Below the pieces are notes generated by a model. The model did no database searches. It saw nothing but the letters and a program-made list of their open reading frames with translations, and was not told the origin of the DNA. The position numbers and the translations under genes were made by a program. From an uncultured Lachnospiraceae bacterium (GTDB taxonomy: Bacteria; Bacillota; Clostridia; Lachnospirales; Lachnospiraceae), in NCBI GenBank assembly GCA_902489645.1, contig CABUAW010000008.1:1-60999 (forward strand): 60,999 nt of DNA. Direction: 5' to 3'. This document shows positions 34,058 through 42,709 of the stretch, one piece after another (positions within the stretch are counted from its first letter, which is position 1; each line of letters opens with the position of its first letter).

Positions 34058-35041
34058 CTATATTTTATATAACTCATCCGTCTTCGGTGGTTCCAGATAA
34101 CGTGTCTCCCCTTCGTCATAAACGATAACTTTGTCATTATTATCTGTGAACTTGCCAATCACCGCACTGTGGATGCCTTCTTTTTTTAAACACTCTGCCA
34201 AATCATGACCTCTGTCGCAGGCAATCAGCATCGAACCGCTGGAAATGAGCTGGTAGGGATTTAAGTCAAAAAGCTCACAAATTTCCACCGTTTCCTGCTT
34301 CAACGGAACTTTCTTCAAGTCCACCGTAAGACCCACCTGGCTTGCCGCCGCCATTTCCCAGAGCGCGCCGAAAACACCGCCCTCGGTAATATCGTGCATG
34401 GCCGCAACGCCAAAATCTCTGGCAATCATAGCCTCTTTTACAACGGAAATGTACCGGATAAATCCTTTCGCCCGGTCCACAAATTCCTGGCTGTAATGCT
34501 CCCGAAGCTCCGCTTCCCTGGCAGATGCAATAATCGACGTGCCCTCCAGGCCGACCCATTTGGTCACTACAATATCCTGACCGGGCCGGGCGCCCTTCGT
34601 GAAAATCACCGCATCCTTTTTCACCTTGCCCACGCCGGTCACCGTAACCACCGGCTGATTGACCACCGCCGTCACTTCGGTATGGCCTCCGATAATTTCA
34701 ATATTCAATGGTTCGCAGGCCGATTCGATTTCCCGCATCAGGGATTTCAAATCAGCCTCCTCGGCGTCTTGCGGCAAAAGAATCGACAGAAGAATCCCTA
34801 CCGGTTCGGCCCCGGCCGAAGCCAAATCATTCGCTGTCACATGAACGGCCAGCGTACCGATGTCCGAGGCGGCTCCCGTAATCGGGTCCGTAGAAAGTAC
34901 AAATACTTCTCCCGGAGCCAGTTCCAGAACGGAACAATCTTCGCCAACCCCCGGATGAATCAGGACTTCTTCTCTTTTTAATTTTATCTGTTTAAATACC
35001 GAGCGTTTTAAAACATTCTCCGGTACTTTCCCAATCTTCAT
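34058..35041 (-). CDS. AIR synthase-related protein (HypE/PurM superfamily)
   Basis: 327 aa of the PurM/HypE/SelD ATP-dependent superfamily. HPGVGEDCSVLEL (about 29-41) and LSTDPITGAASDIG (about 49-62) form the nucleotide-binding N-terminal domain; AMHDITEGGVFGALWEMA lies in the C-terminal domain. It resembles the HypE-like AIR synthase-related proteins but lacks the HypE C-terminal PRIC cysteine, ending instead in PPKTDELYKI, so it is not a cyanation enzyme. Reaction unknown. SD AAGGAGC. Confidence 0.85.
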   Translation of the reverse strand: MKIGKVPENVLKRSVFKQIKLKREEVLIHPGVGEDCSVLELAPGEVFVLSTDPITGAASDIGTLAVHVTANDLASAGAEPVGILLSILLPQDAEEADLKSLMREIESACEPLNIEIIGGHTEVTAVVNQPVVTVTGVGKVKKDAVIFTKGARPGQDIVVTKWVGLEGTSIIASAREAELREHYSQEFVDRAKGFIRYISVVKEAMIARDFGVAAMHDITEGGVFGALWEMAAASQVGLTVDLKKVPLKQETVEICELFDLNPYQLISSGSMLIACDRGHDLAECLKKEGIHSAVIGKFTDNNDKVIVYDEGETRYLEPPKTDELYKI

Positions 35042-35060
35042 TTTAAAAGCTCCTTAAAAT

Positions 35061-35153
35061 TTATAAAAATGAAACCAAAATTCCGGCCACCATCGCTATA
35101 ATCAGCAATATAACGATAATTCTTGAAATCAATGTTCGCGTTTTACGATTCAT
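35061..35153 (-). CDS. Small single-span membrane peptide (30 aa)
   Basis: A 30-codon frame, ATG at 35153 and TAA at 35061, encodes a basic N-terminus (MNRKTRTLISR) followed by a single hydrophobic segment (IIVILLIIAMVAGILVSFL) that reaches the C-terminus. AAGGAG lies 10 nt before the ATG. It sits in the gap between the exonuclease gene and the AIR-synthase-like gene, all on the minus strand, so it is probably part of that transcript. No function is known; the positive-inside topology predicts a C-terminus outside. Confidence 0.6.
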   Translation of the reverse strand: MNRKTRTLISRIIVILLIIAMVAGILVSFL

Positions 35154-35193
35154 ATTTCATCCACTCCTTATTTCTCACAGGCCACGGCCCGTC

Positions 35194-35910
35194 CTACCGC
35201 ATCATCCGCCCATATTGAAAAAGAATTTTATCAATCAGACGGGACGCCTCGCTCCGGGTCAGGGTTTCCAAATCGCTATTAACCTCTATTTTATGATATT
35301 TTGCCAATTCCTTCAAGTATTCCTTTTGCCGATTTGTCGCCGGCTGAATTTTCTTTGGTTTCCACACCAGCGGCGCCGCCGTAAAAAGCTTTTCCTCCGA
35401 TGCGCCAAAATAGTATTTCAGTGTCTGATACAGCTTCGCCGTTGCCAGCGCATCATGATAGGCCCTGTGGGCCGAAGTATTCACAATACCATAGTGGTTA
35501 CACAAATTTTCCAGGCTCTTTGACGGCAGGTCCGGAAGCACCTTTCGGGCAATCTTTAAAGTATCCAGGCCATCCTTTTTAAAATCCATATAATATTTTT
35601 TTGCATACCGATATGTAAACCGATAATCAAACATTAAATTATGTCCAACCACCGGATACTCTCCGCAAAAATAAAGAAAGTCATAAATCGTCCGGTCCGT
35701 TGGTCCTGCGTCGGCGACCATTTCATTGCTGATTCCCGTCAGCGAAGTCACCATCGGCGATATCGGGTTATCCGGTTTGACAAAGCGGGAAAATCGGTCA
35801 ATGACCTTTCCCTCCGCCACCTTTACGGCGCCGATTTCAATAATCTCATCCTTTTCCGGCGAAAGTCCGGTCGTCTCCAAATCAAAACACACATAAGAAT
35901 TTACCATCAT
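35194..35910 (-). CDS. DEDDh 3'-5' exonuclease (DnaQ/PolC-epsilon-like)
   Basis: 238 aa. Exo I FDLETTG (Asp10, Glu12), Exo II around VVGHNLMFDYRF, Exo III HRAYHDALATAK: a complete DEDDh metal site. A C-terminal extension of about 45 residues (NRQKEYLKELAKYHKIEVNS to SRLIDKILFQYG) is a helical module seen on some Firmicute exonucleases. The ATG overlaps the nth stop (ATGA). Probably acts in repair or proofreading. Confidence 0.9.
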   Translation of the reverse strand: MMVNSYVCFDLETTGLSPEKDEIIEIGAVKVAEGKVIDRFSRFVKPDNPISPMVTSLTGISNEMVADAGPTDRTIYDFLYFCGEYPVVGHNLMFDYRFTYRYAKKYYMDFKKDGLDTLKIARKVLPDLPSKSLENLCNHYGIVNTSAHRAYHDALATAKLYQTLKYYFGASEEKLFTAAPLVWKPKKIQPATNRQKEYLKELAKYHKIEVNSDLETLTRSEASRLIDKILFQYGRMMR

Positions 35911-36548
35911 TTCACCTCACAGGACGGACAGTATTCCCGCAAAAAACATTCGCCGCATTTCGGATTCCGGGCCGTACAAATCTGCCGTCCCAGCGTGATA
36001 ATCTGGATATTATACATAATCCAGTGGTCCCTCGGCAGAACCCTCATCAAGGCATATTCGACTTTTTCCGGGTCGGTTTCCTTTGTAAAACCAAGTTTTT
36101 TAGAAATTCGTTTCACATGGGTGTCCACGACAACACTCGGTTCATCATAAATATTTCCCAAAATCACATTGGCCGTCTTTCGGCCGACTCCGGCTAACGA
36201 CGTCAGTTCCTCAAGTGTCTCCGGCACCTCGCCGCCGAATTCCCGAACAATTTTCCGAGAAGCCAGTACGATATTCCGGGCCTTATTTTTATAAAACCCC
36301 ACCGAATGAATCAGCGCTTCCACCTCGCCAATATCCGCCCCGGCCAAAGCGGCCGCATCAGGATACCGTTCAAACAGCGGCCCCGTCACGATATTCACCC
36401 TGGCGTCTGTACATTGGGCGCTTAAAATAACCGCAATTAAAAGCTGCCACGGGCTTTCGTGATTTAAATAGCAGATTTTTTCTGTCCCGTAGTGTTCATC
36501 CAACAAACTCAGGATTTTTTCAACTCTTTGTTTCTTCGTCAATTTCAT
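35907..36548 (-). CDS. nth: Endonuclease III (DNA glycosylase/AP lyase)
   Basis: 213 aa. The helix-hairpin-helix LAGVGRKTANVIL carries catalytic Lys124, and Asp142 lies in VVDTHVKR. Four cysteines, Cys191, Cys198, Cys201 and Cys207 (C-x6-C-x2-C-x5-C), ligate the [4Fe-4S] cluster. It removes oxidised pyrimidines and cleaves the abasic site. It starts 29 nt inside the end of the radical SAM gene and overlaps the exonuclease start, so the three are one transcript. Confidence 0.97.
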   Translation of the reverse strand: MKLTKKQRVEKILSLLDEHYGTEKICYLNHESPWQLLIAVILSAQCTDARVNIVTGPLFERYPDAAALAGADIGEVEALIHSVGFYKNKARNIVLASRKIVREFGGEVPETLEELTSLAGVGRKTANVILGNIYDEPSVVVDTHVKRISKKLGFTKETDPEKVEYALMRVLPRDHWIMYNIQIITLGRQICTARNPKCGECFLREYCPSCEVK

Positions 36549-38268
36549 CCATTTTCACCTCAACGGTCCGGCTTTTATAAGTCAGTGGGTCCCGGTTCAA
36601 ATAATCGAACCAGATAAATACATCTCCGGCCGCCGCGTCCCGGACATCCCATGTAAAATGCTCAATATGGGTCATTCGCTGAATTTGTTTCGTCGTATAC
36701 CCTTCGTATCCTGAAAAATACCGCGCCCGGTTTTCTTCTCTTTTGAAAAATTCCACATACATGCCCTTGTAAGGCTCCTGACCGGACGCCCAGGCCGGCC
36801 GGCTTTTTACATTTTCTCTTAAATATAAATCGTAGGTCAATATTTGCGTAAAAATGTCTGTCTCTTCTTTATTTAAATTCTCCTTTGCAAAGCGCAGCAA
36901 AATTTCATATCGCGCCATCCGGGAATGACTTATACCGTTCAGCCCTTTTTCTTCATAATACTGCGCCAGACGCTCATACATGACAAAGGCATTCGGAAAA
37001 TACGTCTCCAGCCAGTCCAGACTGTTTTCAAACTGGCGGCTGTTGTAATAGACCTCCACCATTTCTTCCACACCTTTCAGGACAAGGACATCATCATAAG
37101 AAAGCCAGTGGGTGGCCATCACCTCGTAAGGCGGTTCCGGCTGATACACCAGCCCATAATCCGCTGCCTTTTCCCTCATATAAGAACCTTTCAGTACCTT
37201 CAAAAAGCCGAGCTGAAACTGCTCCGGCTTCAACGCATACACATCATTGAAGGACTTCTTAAACCGCTCCAAATCTTCAAAAGGCAGTCCCGCAATTAAA
37301 TCTAAATGCTGATGAATATTTTTCCCCGCATGAATCCGCTTTACAATCTCTTTCAGTTTCTCAAAGGACACATTCCGGCGAATTTCTTTAATTGTTGCCG
37401 GGTTCGTGGACTGAACGCCGATTTCCAACTGAATCAGCCCCGGCCGAAGCCCCGCCATAAAGTCAAGCTCCGCCTCTGTCAGCAAATCCGCCGTAATCTC
37501 AAAATGAAAATTCGTCTTTCCCTTATCATAAGCCTTGATAAACTTCAGAATTTCCATCGAATGTTCCCGGCGGCAGTTAAAGGTCCGGTCCACAAATTTC
37601 ACCTGGGGTACTTCCCAGTCGATAAACTGTTTCAGCTCCTTCTTTACAAGCGCCAAATCCCGGAAACGCACCTTTTTCTCCACCGATGAAAGGCAATAAC
37701 TGCACTGGAAAGGACAGCCCCGGCTCGTTTCATAATAAATGATTTTATTTTTAAAATCCTCCGGCCGGGTATATACAAAATTCAATTTGCTCATGTTGAC
37801 AAAATCTCTTGGAAAATGGACATGCACCTTTCCGTCCATATGCCGGTGGCCAATTCCAGGCACCTCTTCGATATTTTTTTCACCGTTCCAGCAGGCCATC
37901 ATCTCCCGGAAGGTATCTTCACCCTCGCCATACATGATGCCGTCAATAAATTTCCATTTTTCCAGCCGTTCCGTCACATCAAAGGAAACCTCTGGGCCGC
38001 TAAGCCAGATTTTCGTCCCCGGCGCCACCTGTGAAAGCCACCCGGCCACCTGCTCCACTATCCCAATATTCCATATATAACATGAAAAACAGAGAATATC
38101 CGCCTTTTCCCGATACAGGCTTTGAAAAATTTCCTCGGCGTACTGATTAATGGAATATTCCATCAACTTTACCTGCGATTCATAATTTCCGCAATTTGCC
38201 TTCAAGCTGTACACGGCCAGGTTTGAATGAATATATTTTGCGTTAATTGCTGTTAAAAGTACCTTCAT
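36520..38268 (-). CDS. B12-binding-domain radical SAM protein with DUF4080
   Basis: 582 aa. An N-terminal cobalamin-binding-like domain (KVLLTAINAKYIHSNLAVY to about 150), a radical SAM core with Cys185, Cys189 and Cys192 (CPFQCSYC), and a C-terminal DUF4080 region. The B12-domain DxHxxG motif is not visible, so cobalamin binding is uncertain. Substrate unknown. SD AGGTGAAATA. First gene of the run towards trmL. Confidence 0.9.
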   Translation of the reverse strand: MKVLLTAINAKYIHSNLAVYSLKANCGNYESQVKLMEYSINQYAEEIFQSLYREKADILCFSCYIWNIGIVEQVAGWLSQVAPGTKIWLSGPEVSFDVTERLEKWKFIDGIMYGEGEDTFREMMACWNGEKNIEEVPGIGHRHMDGKVHVHFPRDFVNMSKLNFVYTRPEDFKNKIIYYETSRGCPFQCSYCLSSVEKKVRFRDLALVKKELKQFIDWEVPQVKFVDRTFNCRREHSMEILKFIKAYDKGKTNFHFEITADLLTEAELDFMAGLRPGLIQLEIGVQSTNPATIKEIRRNVSFEKLKEIVKRIHAGKNIHQHLDLIAGLPFEDLERFKKSFNDVYALKPEQFQLGFLKVLKGSYMREKAADYGLVYQPEPPYEVMATHWLSYDDVLVLKGVEEMVEVYYNSRQFENSLDWLETYFPNAFVMYERLAQYYEEKGLNGISHSRMARYEILLRFAKENLNKEETDIFTQILTYDLYLRENVKSRPAWASGQEPYKGMYVEFFKREENRARYFSGYEGYTTKQIQRMTHIEHFTWDVRDAAAGDVFIWFDYLNRDPLTYKSRTVEVKMDEIDEETKS

Positions 38269-38345
38269 TATTTCACCTAAAAAATCCTTTATTAATTACC
38301 TTACTATATTCTTTTAAATAGTCAATAGCCAAATTGGGGAAAGTG

Positions 38346-38354
38346 TGCTATACT
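38346..38354 (+). promoter_or_regulatory. Extended -10 promoter for the radical SAM gene
   Basis: TGCTATACT is an extended -10 (TGN plus TATACT); the region 17 bp upstream (TAGCCA) is not a good -35. It is about 65 bp before the start codon. Confidence 0.5.
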
Positions 38355-38418
38355 AATACGCAAAAAATAATTTGCACGCGAACTATTTCCCGGAAATGGT
38401 TTGGAAAGGAGTTTTATT

Positions 38419-39291
38419 ATGAGATACGAGGGAATTGTTTATCGTCCCCCAAGTGAGGCCCGCAGCCTGATTCTCCAGTTGACCATCGGATGTGCCCGGA
38501 ACGAATGTACCTTCTGTAATATGTATAAAGACAAAAAATTCCGCATCCGTCCTCTGGATGAAGTTGTTGAAGATATGATTATGGCAAAAAAATACTACAT
38601 GTTTGATATTGAACGGGTATTCCTTGCCGATGGCGACGCTTTAATCGTAAAAACAAGAGACTTGCTTTATATCATTGACAAAATTCACGAAATCCTTCCG
38701 ACCGTCAATCGAATCACCGCCTACGGCGCTCCGAAGGACGTTCTTGCAAAAACGCCGGAGGAATTAAACACTCTGCGAAAAGCAGGTCTGGACATGGTTT
38801 ACATGGGTGCCGAATCCGGTTCCGATAAAGTATTAAAAGCTGTCAAAAAAAATGCAACCCAGGCCGAAATCATTGAGGCCGGACAAAAATTAAAGGCCGC
38901 CGGACTTAAATCTTCCATCACACTGATTTCCGGCCTCGGAGGTATCGAAAATCTGGAAGAGCATGCCGTCGAATCAGCCAAGGCTATCTCCGCTATTAAG
39001 CCGGAATATGCCAGCCTTTTAACCCTGCTCATCGAACCGGGGACACCGCTTCATGAACAGTGGAAAGCCGGAGAATTTCATCCGCTGGAAGGACCGGACG
39101 CCATTTTCAAAGAAATGACCCTCTTCCTTCAAAATATCGACAGCGAAGGCACCATATTCCGTGCAAACCATGCGTCGAACTATATCCCGCTGGCCGGAAC
39201 CTTCAATCAGGACATTCCGCTGCTTCTTGCCCAGATTGACCATGCCGTAAAAAACCGCGCTTTCCGACCGGATACCTTCCGCCAATTGTAA
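38419..39291 (+). CDS. Radical SAM protein (COG1032-type)
   Basis: 290 aa. The cluster motif is GCARNECTFCNMYKD, with Cys25, Cys30 and Cys33 (C-x4-C-x2-C), the spacing usual in this subfamily rather than C-x3-C-x2-C. YMGAESGSDKVLKAVKKN is the SAM-ribose strand and LISGLGG follows. The start at 38419 is placed by AAAGGAG; the upstream ATG lacks an SD. Monocistronic with its own promoter and terminator. Substrate unknown. Confidence 0.9.
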   Translation: MRYEGIVYRPPSEARSLILQLTIGCARNECTFCNMYKDKKFRIRPLDEVVEDMIMAKKYYMFDIERVFLADGDALIVKTRDLLYIIDKIHEILPTVNRITAYGAPKDVLAKTPEELNTLRKAGLDMVYMGAESGSDKVLKAVKKNATQAEIIEAGQKLKAAGLKSSITLISGLGGIENLEEHAVESAKAISAIKPEYASLLTLLIEPGTPLHEQWKAGEFHPLEGPDAIFKEMTLFLQNIDSEGTIFRANHASNYIPLAGTFNQDIPLLLAQIDHAVKNRAFRPDTFRQL

Positions 39292-39295
39292 AAGC

Positions 39296-39345
39296 AAAAA
39301 CCAGACCATTGAAAAGTGTATCTTACGCCCTGTGGTCTGGTTTTT
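39296..39345. terminator. Rho-independent terminator, usable in both directions
   Basis: AAAAACCAGACCA (39296-39308) pairs with TGGTCTGGTTTTT (39333-39345) around a 24-nt loop. It separates the radical SAM gene from the convergent LysR gene. Confidence 0.85.
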
Positions 39346-39358
39346 TATTCTATAGATT

Positions 39359-40276
39359 TTACTGGACACGTACGGCAACGTCTTCTGTCAAGGCTTCCGT
39401 AAGTTCGTCTGCAAAAATCTGAATTGCCTGAGGGATATTGGACTGTTTTCGCAAAGACACCCAGCAAAAACACGGAGGTGCCGGAACAAGCGGAATAATG
39501 CGCATGGTTTTTAAATGCGGGCGAACCACCAAATTATCATAAATCATACATCGATTAAAAATACAAACGCCTTTATTTAAAACCGTATAATCCAAAAGTA
39601 AACCGATTTGTGAACTTTCATAGGCAATTTCCGGTTCATATCCGGCCTTTCGGCAATTGCTTATAATCTGATTATAATTGTTATGCCCGCTTGTTACGAT
39701 ATTAAAAATAGAATTTTTCAAATCCTCAAATGTCAACTGTTTTGCATCATAAAATTCATTTCCCTCGCCAACAGCCACAGAAACCACATCTTCAAATCCT
39801 GAATAAGTAATAATATAAGGAGATACCAACATATTTTCTGTCATACCCACATCCAATTTTCCGGAAATCAACTGTTGTTTAATCGTTTCCTCCGGTAATT
39901 CATGAATATTAATCTTAATATGCGGATACTTCTTTCGAAAATTATACATAAAATTTGAGGTAAACGGTGTCTGATACAAAGGGATAACTCCATAGTTCAC
40001 CGTAGCCCGTTCAAAAGAACCAATATTTTTTATATTTTCTTCAAAATATTCATAGGCATTAAGTACTGGCTGAGATAAATTTATAATCTCTTTACCGGCC
40101 AAAGTCAAAACGTTCCTTCGGCCCACCTTTTCAAAAAGCTTAATTCCCAACTCTGACTCCATCTTTTTTACGGCTTTTGTCAACGACGGCTGGGTAATAA
40201 AAAGGCGTCTGGCCGCCTGCTCCATTGAACCGCACTGAGAAATCTCATACAAATACCTTAATTCCCGAATATCCAT
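39359..40276 (-). CDS. LysR-family transcriptional regulator
   Basis: 305 aa. N-terminal winged helix (MDIRELRYLYEISQCGSMEQ, then AARRLFITQPSLTKAVKKME) with LysR substrate domain from about residue 85. The ATG at 40276 has GGGAGG six nucleotides upstream, better than the in-frame start at 40294. It is divergent from an alpha/beta hydrolase gene, the classical arrangement for a LysR regulator and its target. The effector is unknown. Confidence 0.93.
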   Translation of the reverse strand: MDIRELRYLYEISQCGSMEQAARRLFITQPSLTKAVKKMESELGIKLFEKVGRRNVLTLAGKEIINLSQPVLNAYEYFEENIKNIGSFERATVNYGVIPLYQTPFTSNFMYNFRKKYPHIKINIHELPEETIKQQLISGKLDVGMTENMLVSPYIITYSGFEDVVSVAVGEGNEFYDAKQLTFEDLKNSIFNIVTSGHNNYNQIISNCRKAGYEPEIAYESSQIGLLLDYTVLNKGVCIFNRCMIYDNLVVRPHLKTMRIIPLVPAPPCFCWVSLRKQSNIPQAIQIFADELTEALTEDVAVRVQ

Positions 40277-40329
40277 AACACGCCTCCCATTCATAGCTTC
40301 TGGCTATATTATATATGAAATCTCTTCAT

Positions 40330-40358
40330 TTGTAAATTCCGATAAAATGCTTTAAAAT
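40330..40358 (+). promoter_or_regulatory. Promoter of the alpha/beta hydrolase gene
   Basis: TTGTAA (40330-40335), 17-bp spacer, TAAAAT (40353-40358). It lies in the 158-bp divergent gap with the LysR gene and is the probable target of that regulator; I did not identify a convincing T-N11-A palindrome. Confidence 0.55.
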
Positions 40359-40434
40359 ACAGGCATAAATGAAGGAAGCGTACGTGAATCATTTAGCTGC
40401 AAGTCGTTGTAATTTATAAACAGGAGGAATTATT

Positions 40435-41244
40435 ATGCCTTATTTTGCAACAAGTGATAATTGTAAAATTTATTATGAAGAACGTGGAACAGGAAAACCG
40501 GTCGTACTTATTCATGGATGGAGCTGCAACCATCATTATTTCAAAAAACAGATTCCTGTATTTGCCGAAAAATATAAAGTTGTTACGCTTGACCTTCGGG
40601 GACACGGAGATTCGGAGCGCCCGGAACATGGTCTTACAATGCCTCGTTTTGCCCAGGACGTCCATGAACTGATTGAATATCTCGGTCTTAAAAATGTGAC
40701 TTTACTTGGCTGGTCTATGGGCGCCGAAATAATCTATGAATACGTAAAACAATTTGGCTGTGACAATCTCGAAAAAATCGTCAGTGTCGATATGTCTGCT
40801 AAAATTATGGCGGAAGAAGACGAAAACTGGCCGCATGCCGTATTCGGAAAATACACTCGCGAGGATACTCTGGCTCAATTGGATGCTATTGCAACCGACT
40901 GGAGTGCGGTAGCCGAGGGATTTGTGCCGACAATGTTCAGTGATGGCCCAGGCCAGGAAGAAATTCCTTACATACTCAACGAAACGTTAAAAAACACACC
41001 GCACGTTATGTCTGCTATGTGGGTTGCAATTATGGTGAACGATTACAGAAAGGTTATCGAAACCATTTCCGTGCCTACTTTAATCACTTATGGAACACAT
41101 ACTTCCCTTTATAGCCCGGAAAACAGCTTCTGGTTAGAAGAACATATTGAAAAGGGTAAAGCTATGGGATTTGACGGCGGACACATCCATTTCCTCCAGG
41201 ATTCGGATAACTTCAATAAAGCCGTTATGGACTTCATCGGTTAA
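40435..41244 (+). CDS. Alpha/beta hydrolase
   Basis: 269 aa. The oxyanion-hole motif HGWS lies at 27-30, the nucleophile is Ser94 in GWSMG, and the catalytic histidine is probably in GGHIHF close to the C-terminus (about 255-257). LRGHGDSERPEHG is a typical peroxidase/esterase-type loop. No signal peptide: cytoplasmic. SD AGGAGGAATTATT. It is divergently paired with a LysR regulator. The substrate (ester, lactone or similar) is unknown. Confidence 0.9.
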   Translation: MPYFATSDNCKIYYEERGTGKPVVLIHGWSCNHHYFKKQIPVFAEKYKVVTLDLRGHGDSERPEHGLTMPRFAQDVHELIEYLGLKNVTLLGWSMGAEIIYEYVKQFGCDNLEKIVSVDMSAKIMAEEDENWPHAVFGKYTREDTLAQLDAIATDWSAVAEGFVPTMFSDGPGQEEIPYILNETLKNTPHVMSAMWVAIMVNDYRKVIETISVPTLITYGTHTSLYSPENSFWLEEHIEKGKAMGFDGGHIHFLQDSDNFNKAVMDFIG

Positions 41245-41262
41245 TCTTATCTATTGTAAAAC

Positions 41263-41303
41263 AAAGGGATTCTTCAGCCATCCTCTGGCCGGAGAATCCC
41301 TTT
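41263..41303. terminator. Terminator between the hydrolase and the convergent MATE gene
   Basis: AAAGGGATTCT (41263-41273) pairs with AGAATCCCTTT (41293-41303) around a 19-nt loop. The loop contains a smaller CCATCC...GGCCGG element. Works for either convergent transcript. Confidence 0.75.
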
Positions 41304-41324
41304 ACTGTTTCCATCCTTTCAAGG

Positions 41325-42686
41325 CTAACGCGTAATATTTTTCAACCATTTTTTTGACCGATATCTGGCATAGGAAAAGGGCAATTTCAGCATTTCATCG
41401 CAGGTCAGGCACAGGTAAACGGCCCATACCGGAAATTTCAGGAAAAAAGCCCCGATAAATCCAAGCGGTATGCAGACGGCCCAAAGCGAAAGAAAATCCA
41501 GCAAAAGTCCGATACGTGTATCGCCTCCGGCCCGGAAAGCCCCCACAATAAAGGTCACATCCACGGCCTGGCACACCACATACAGGGCCATAATCCACAT
41601 CATCTGTCGGAGATATCCGTTGGCCTCCGGCGTTAATGTCATAAAACGCCGCGCAATAGGGCTGACACAGAGAACCACGGCCCCGCCGCCCAGGCCGAGA
41701 ACCGCGCTCAGTTTTACAAGACGGTCGGCGTAAACAACGGCCAGTTCTTCTTTTTTCTCTCCGATAGTCCGCCCAAGAATAATCGCCGCCGCATTGGCAA
41801 CTCCCATTGTCACCACAGTGGCCAACTGCCGGGTCACCTGAGTAATCGAATTGGCAGCCACCGCCGCACTTCCCAGATGCCCGATAATCGCCGCGATGGC
41901 GGAAATGCCTGTCCCCCAGGCCAATTCGTTCAATATGACCGGAAAGGCATAGACTTTAAAATCCTTCATCAGCGCCTTTTCCCGCACAAACAGACTGGAC
42001 AGGCGAAACCGCACCGACGGATTTATTTTCAGAATATAAAAAATGACGATGCCGAATTCTGCCACATGGGCAATGACCGTCGCACAGGCCGCACCGGAAA
42101 CGCCCATTGCCGGCGCCGGACCCAGCCCGAAAATAAACACCGCATTAAAAATAACATTTATAACTAAAGAAATCGAATAAACCAACGTTGATATCAGCAC
42201 CCGCTCAACGCTGCGCATAATATTTAAATAGACGACCGCCGCCGTTGCCAGCGGATATGACCACGAAACAATGCGGAGGTACTTCACGCCTTCTTCAATA
42301 ATAATCTGCTCCGATGTAAAAATTTTCATTAACGCCTCCGGCATAAGCTGGGCCGCCGCAAAAAAAAGAATCCCAACGAATAATCCGATTCGCATCGATA
42401 TTCCGAGGACCTTTTCTATCGTCTCTATATCCTTTTTTCCCCAATATTGAGCAGTAATCACCGCCGCTCCGGAAGTCAGGCCAAAAAGAATCAGCGACAA
42501 GATGAAATAAATCTGCCCTGCCAACGAACTGGATGACAGGGCGATTTCTCCAACTTTTCCGAGCATAATTACATCCGCCGATGTAATTCCCACGTTAATG
42601 AGATTTTGCAGCGCCATAGGCAACACCAAAGCAAAGACATTTCTGTAGAATAATGCCTTGTCATCACAAAATCTCTGTTTTCTCAT
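41325..42686 (-). CDS. MATE family efflux transporter (second copy)
   Basis: 453 aa with 12 predicted membrane segments; NVFALVLPMALQNLINVGIT and SADVIMLGKVGEIALSSSSL are N-terminal MATE signatures. It is not closely similar to the MATE protein at 20164, so it probably exports other compounds. Start at 42686 (GGGAGG 11 nt upstream); a TTG at 42719 overlapping the previous stop is an alternative. It directly follows serine acetyltransferase on the same strand. Confidence 0.88.
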   Translation of the reverse strand: MRKQRFCDDKALFYRNVFALVLPMALQNLINVGITSADVIMLGKVGEIALSSSSLAGQIYFILSLILFGLTSGAAVITAQYWGKKDIETIEKVLGISMRIGLFVGILFFAAAQLMPEALMKIFTSEQIIIEEGVKYLRIVSWSYPLATAAVVYLNIMRSVERVLISTLVYSISLVINVIFNAVFIFGLGPAPAMGVSGAACATVIAHVAEFGIVIFYILKINPSVRFRLSSLFVREKALMKDFKVYAFPVILNELAWGTGISAIAAIIGHLGSAAVAANSITQVTRQLATVVTMGVANAAAIILGRTIGEKKEELAVVYADRLVKLSAVLGLGGGAVVLCVSPIARRFMTLTPEANGYLRQMMWIMALYVVCQAVDVTFIVGAFRAGGDTRIGLLLDFLSLWAVCIPLGFIGAFFLKFPVWAVYLCLTCDEMLKLPFSYARYRSKKWLKNITR

Positions 42687-42709
42687 TAAAAATTTATCCT
42701 CCCGTAAAT

